A program made the translations under genes and the position numbers. A DNA stretch of 5,753 nt, taken from Oscillospiraceae bacterium UBA4632 (GTDB lineage Bacteria > Bacillota > Clostridia > Oscillospirales > Oscillospiraceae). Shown in pieces: positions 4,281-5,753 of this stretch. The notes below the pieces were generated by a model, which had not been told where the DNA came from, ran no database searches, and saw only the letters and a list, made by a program, of their open reading frames with translations. Numbering within the stretch: position 1 is the first letter of the stretch; every line of letters starts with the position of its first letter. The stretch lies in NCBI GenBank assembly GCA_002405995.1, contig DHMW01000036.1, positions 597 to 6,349 of the forward strand, read 5' to 3'.

Positions 4281-5753
4281 ATGAGTGCTAAAGACGTACG
4301 CAATATCTGCCTGCTGGGCCACGGCGGCAGCGGCAAGACCACGCTCGCTGAGAGCATGCTCTTCCTGACCGGTGGCACCGACCGCTTCGGCAAGGTCGCC
4401 GACGGCAACACCACCTGTGACTACGACGCCGAAGAGATCAAGAGAAATATCTCCATCTCCCTCGCCGTCGCCCCCGTCAAGTACAAGAACGTGAAGATCA
4501 ACGTGCTGGACGCGCCCGGCAACTTCGACTTTGTCGGCGAGGCGCTCTCCGCCATCCGCGCCAGCGAGTGCGCGGTGCTGGTGTGCGGCGCGAAGGACGG
4601 CCTCTCCGTCGGCGCCGAGCGCTGCTGGAAGATGCTGGGCAAGAAGCCCCGCATGATCTTCATCAACCGCACCGACGAGGACAACAGCGACTATAACGCC
4701 TGCTTCGAGGCGCTCAAGGGCAAGTTCGGCACCGCCGTCGCGCCCATCGTCGCCCCCGTGATGGACGGCGACAAGAAGGTCACCGGCATCGTTGACCTGC
4801 TGCACAACAAGGCGTATGAGGTCAAGGGCGGCAAGGCCGCCGAGTGCGCCATCCCCGCCGCCGTCGCCGACGAGGTCGAGGCGCTGCGCGCCGAGCTGAT
4901 GGAAGCCGCCGCCGGCGCCGACGAGGAGCTGATGGAAAAGTTCTTCGAGACCATGGAGCTTTCCGCCGACGAGATCGCCAAGGGCCTCAGGATCGGTCTG
5001 AAGGACGGCTCCGTCGCGCCCGTGCTCTGCGGCAGCGCCGTCACGGGGCTCGGCGTTGATATGCTGATGCAGACCGTGCTGGACCTCGTCCCCGCCGCCA
5101 CCGATATGCCCGCCGAGATCGCCAAGAACGACGACGGCGAGGAGATCGAGATGCCCATCACCGAGGACGGCCCCACCGCCGCGATCGTGTTCAAGACCGT
5201 TTCCGACCAGTACGGCAAGTTCTCGCTCGTCAAGGTCCTGCGCGGCAGGATCACGGGCGATATGTCCCTGTACGACACCACCACCGGCAACACCGAAAAG
5301 CTCGGCCGCCTCTACACGCTCAAGGGCAAGAAGAACGAGGAAGTCAAGGAGATCTGCTGCGGCGACATCGGCGCCATCGCCAAGATGGACCGCGTGCGCA
5401 CCGGCGACACCCTGTGCGACCCGAAGAACATCGTTGTCCTTGCCGGTATGCCGTATCCCGAGCCGTGCTACTCCCGCGCCATCGCGCCCAAGACGCGCGG
5501 CCAGGAGGAAAAGCTCGGCACCGGCCTCAACCGCCTGAACGAGGAAGATCCCACCTTTACCATCACCAACAATGCCGAAACGCACCAGATGGTCGTTTCC
5601 GGCATGGGCGATATCCAGATCGACGTGCTGGTCTCCAAGCTCAAGACCCGCTTCGGCGTGGACGCGGAGCTGGATACCCCGCGCGTCCCCTACCGCGAAA
5701 AGATCCGCAAGACCGTGCAGAAGCAGGGCCGCCACAAGAAGCAGACCGGCGGC
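4281..5753 (+). CDS. Elongation factor G-like translational GTPase (EF-G2-type paralog), first 491 residues
   Basis: A cytosolic GTPase of the EF-G/TetM superfamily, cut by the right edge at residue 491 of an expected 690 or so. G1 is GHGGSGKT (13-20). The switch I region is EEIKRNISIS (51-60), with Ser where EF-G has the G2 Thr. G3 is DAPGNFDF (77-84) and G4 is NRTD (129-132). Domain II spans about 297-380, domain III about 394-465 with the SGMGDIQIDV signature from S440, and domain IV begins near 475. Canonical EF-G has DTPGHVDF and NKMD. Here the catalytic His is Asn (N81) and the G4 Lys is Arg. These changes, the compact G domain and the stand-alone locus away from rpsL-rpsG-tuf point to the EF-G-like paralog family, not the housekeeping fusA. 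The GTPase rate and ribosomal role are not deducible here. Ala codons are mostly GCC, unlike the GCG-rich rlmB. It has its own promoter. Confidence 0.92.
   Translation, partial: MSAKDVRNICLLGHGGSGKTTLAESMLFLTGGTDRFGKVADGNTTCDYDAEEIKRNISISLAVAPVKYKNVKINVLDAPGNFDFVGEALSAIRASECAVLVCGAKDGLSVGAERCWKMLGKKPRMIFINRTDEDNSDYNACFEALKGKFGTAVAPIVAPVMDGDKKVTGIVDLLHNKAYEVKGGKAAECAIPAAVADEVEALRAELMEAAAGADEELMEKFFETMELSADEIAKGLRIGLKDGSVAPVLCGSAVTGLGVDMLMQTVLDLVPAATDMPAEIAKNDDGEEIEMPITEDGPTAAIVFKTVSDQYGKFSLVKVLRGRITGDMSLYDTTTGNTEKLGRLYTLKGKKNEEVKEICCGDIGAIAKMDRVRTGDTLCDPKNIVVLAGMPYPEPCYSRAIAPKTRGQEEKLGTGLNRLNEEDPTFTITNNAETHQMVVSGMGDIQIDVLVSKLKTRFGVDAELDTPRVPYREKIRKTVQKQGRHKKQTGG

Noticed and set aside
4236..5735. 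Long (499-codon) open frame on the minus strand opposite the EF-G-like gene
   Set aside because: It is antisense to a clearly conserved GTPase whose C-ended codons remove stops from the opposite strand. The translated product is low-complexity Gly/Leu/Asp-rich with no recognisable motif.

Overview
The window is a GC-rich chromosomal segment. It fits a high-GC member of the Clostridia, most likely Oscillospirales/Oscillospiraceae. That placement rests on the clostridial style of the FtsH and RlmB proteins, strong AGGAGG-type ribosome binding sites, sigma-A-like promoters, and a stand-alone EF-G paralog. It is inference from gene style, not a phylogenetic result.

Layout. Positions 1-944 (minus strand) hold the first 314 residues of the membrane AAA+ protease FtsH; the gene runs off the left edge. 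Positions 945-1168 form a divergent intergenic region. It has a promoter firing left into ftsH, a promoter firing right, a tandem 11-bp repeat between them, and a GC-rich hairpin in the ftsH leader. Positions 1169-1954 (plus) encode RlmB, the SpoU-family 23S rRNA 2'-O-methyltransferase. Eighteen bases later, 1973-4150 (plus) encodes a 725-residue membrane protein. I read it as a catalytically dead relative of P1B-type (heavy-metal) P-type ATPases behind a 205-residue acidic, Pro/Ala/Glu-rich tail. Positions 4151-4280 contain a good promoter with an extended -10 and a small leader hairpin. From 4281 to the right edge (plus) lies an EF-G-like translational GTPase, cut off at residue 491 near the start of domain IV.

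How the genes work together. Two genes are ribosome-related: RlmB modifies 23S rRNA and the EF-G paralog acts on the ribosome. FtsH handles membrane protein quality control. The P-type-ATPase-like protein is probably co-transcribed with rlmB and has no assignable function. It is the most interesting object here. The eight-helix plan and many landmarks of the nucleotide-binding region survive, but the phosphorylated aspartate, the metal-binding CPC, the His-Pro of the N domain, the GDGxND hinge and most of the actuator domain are gone. The reading frame is intact, which argues for a repurposed protein over a decaying gene.

No tRNA, rRNA, CRISPR array, insertion sequence or attachment site was seen. 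No convincing intrinsic terminator was found in either intergenic region.
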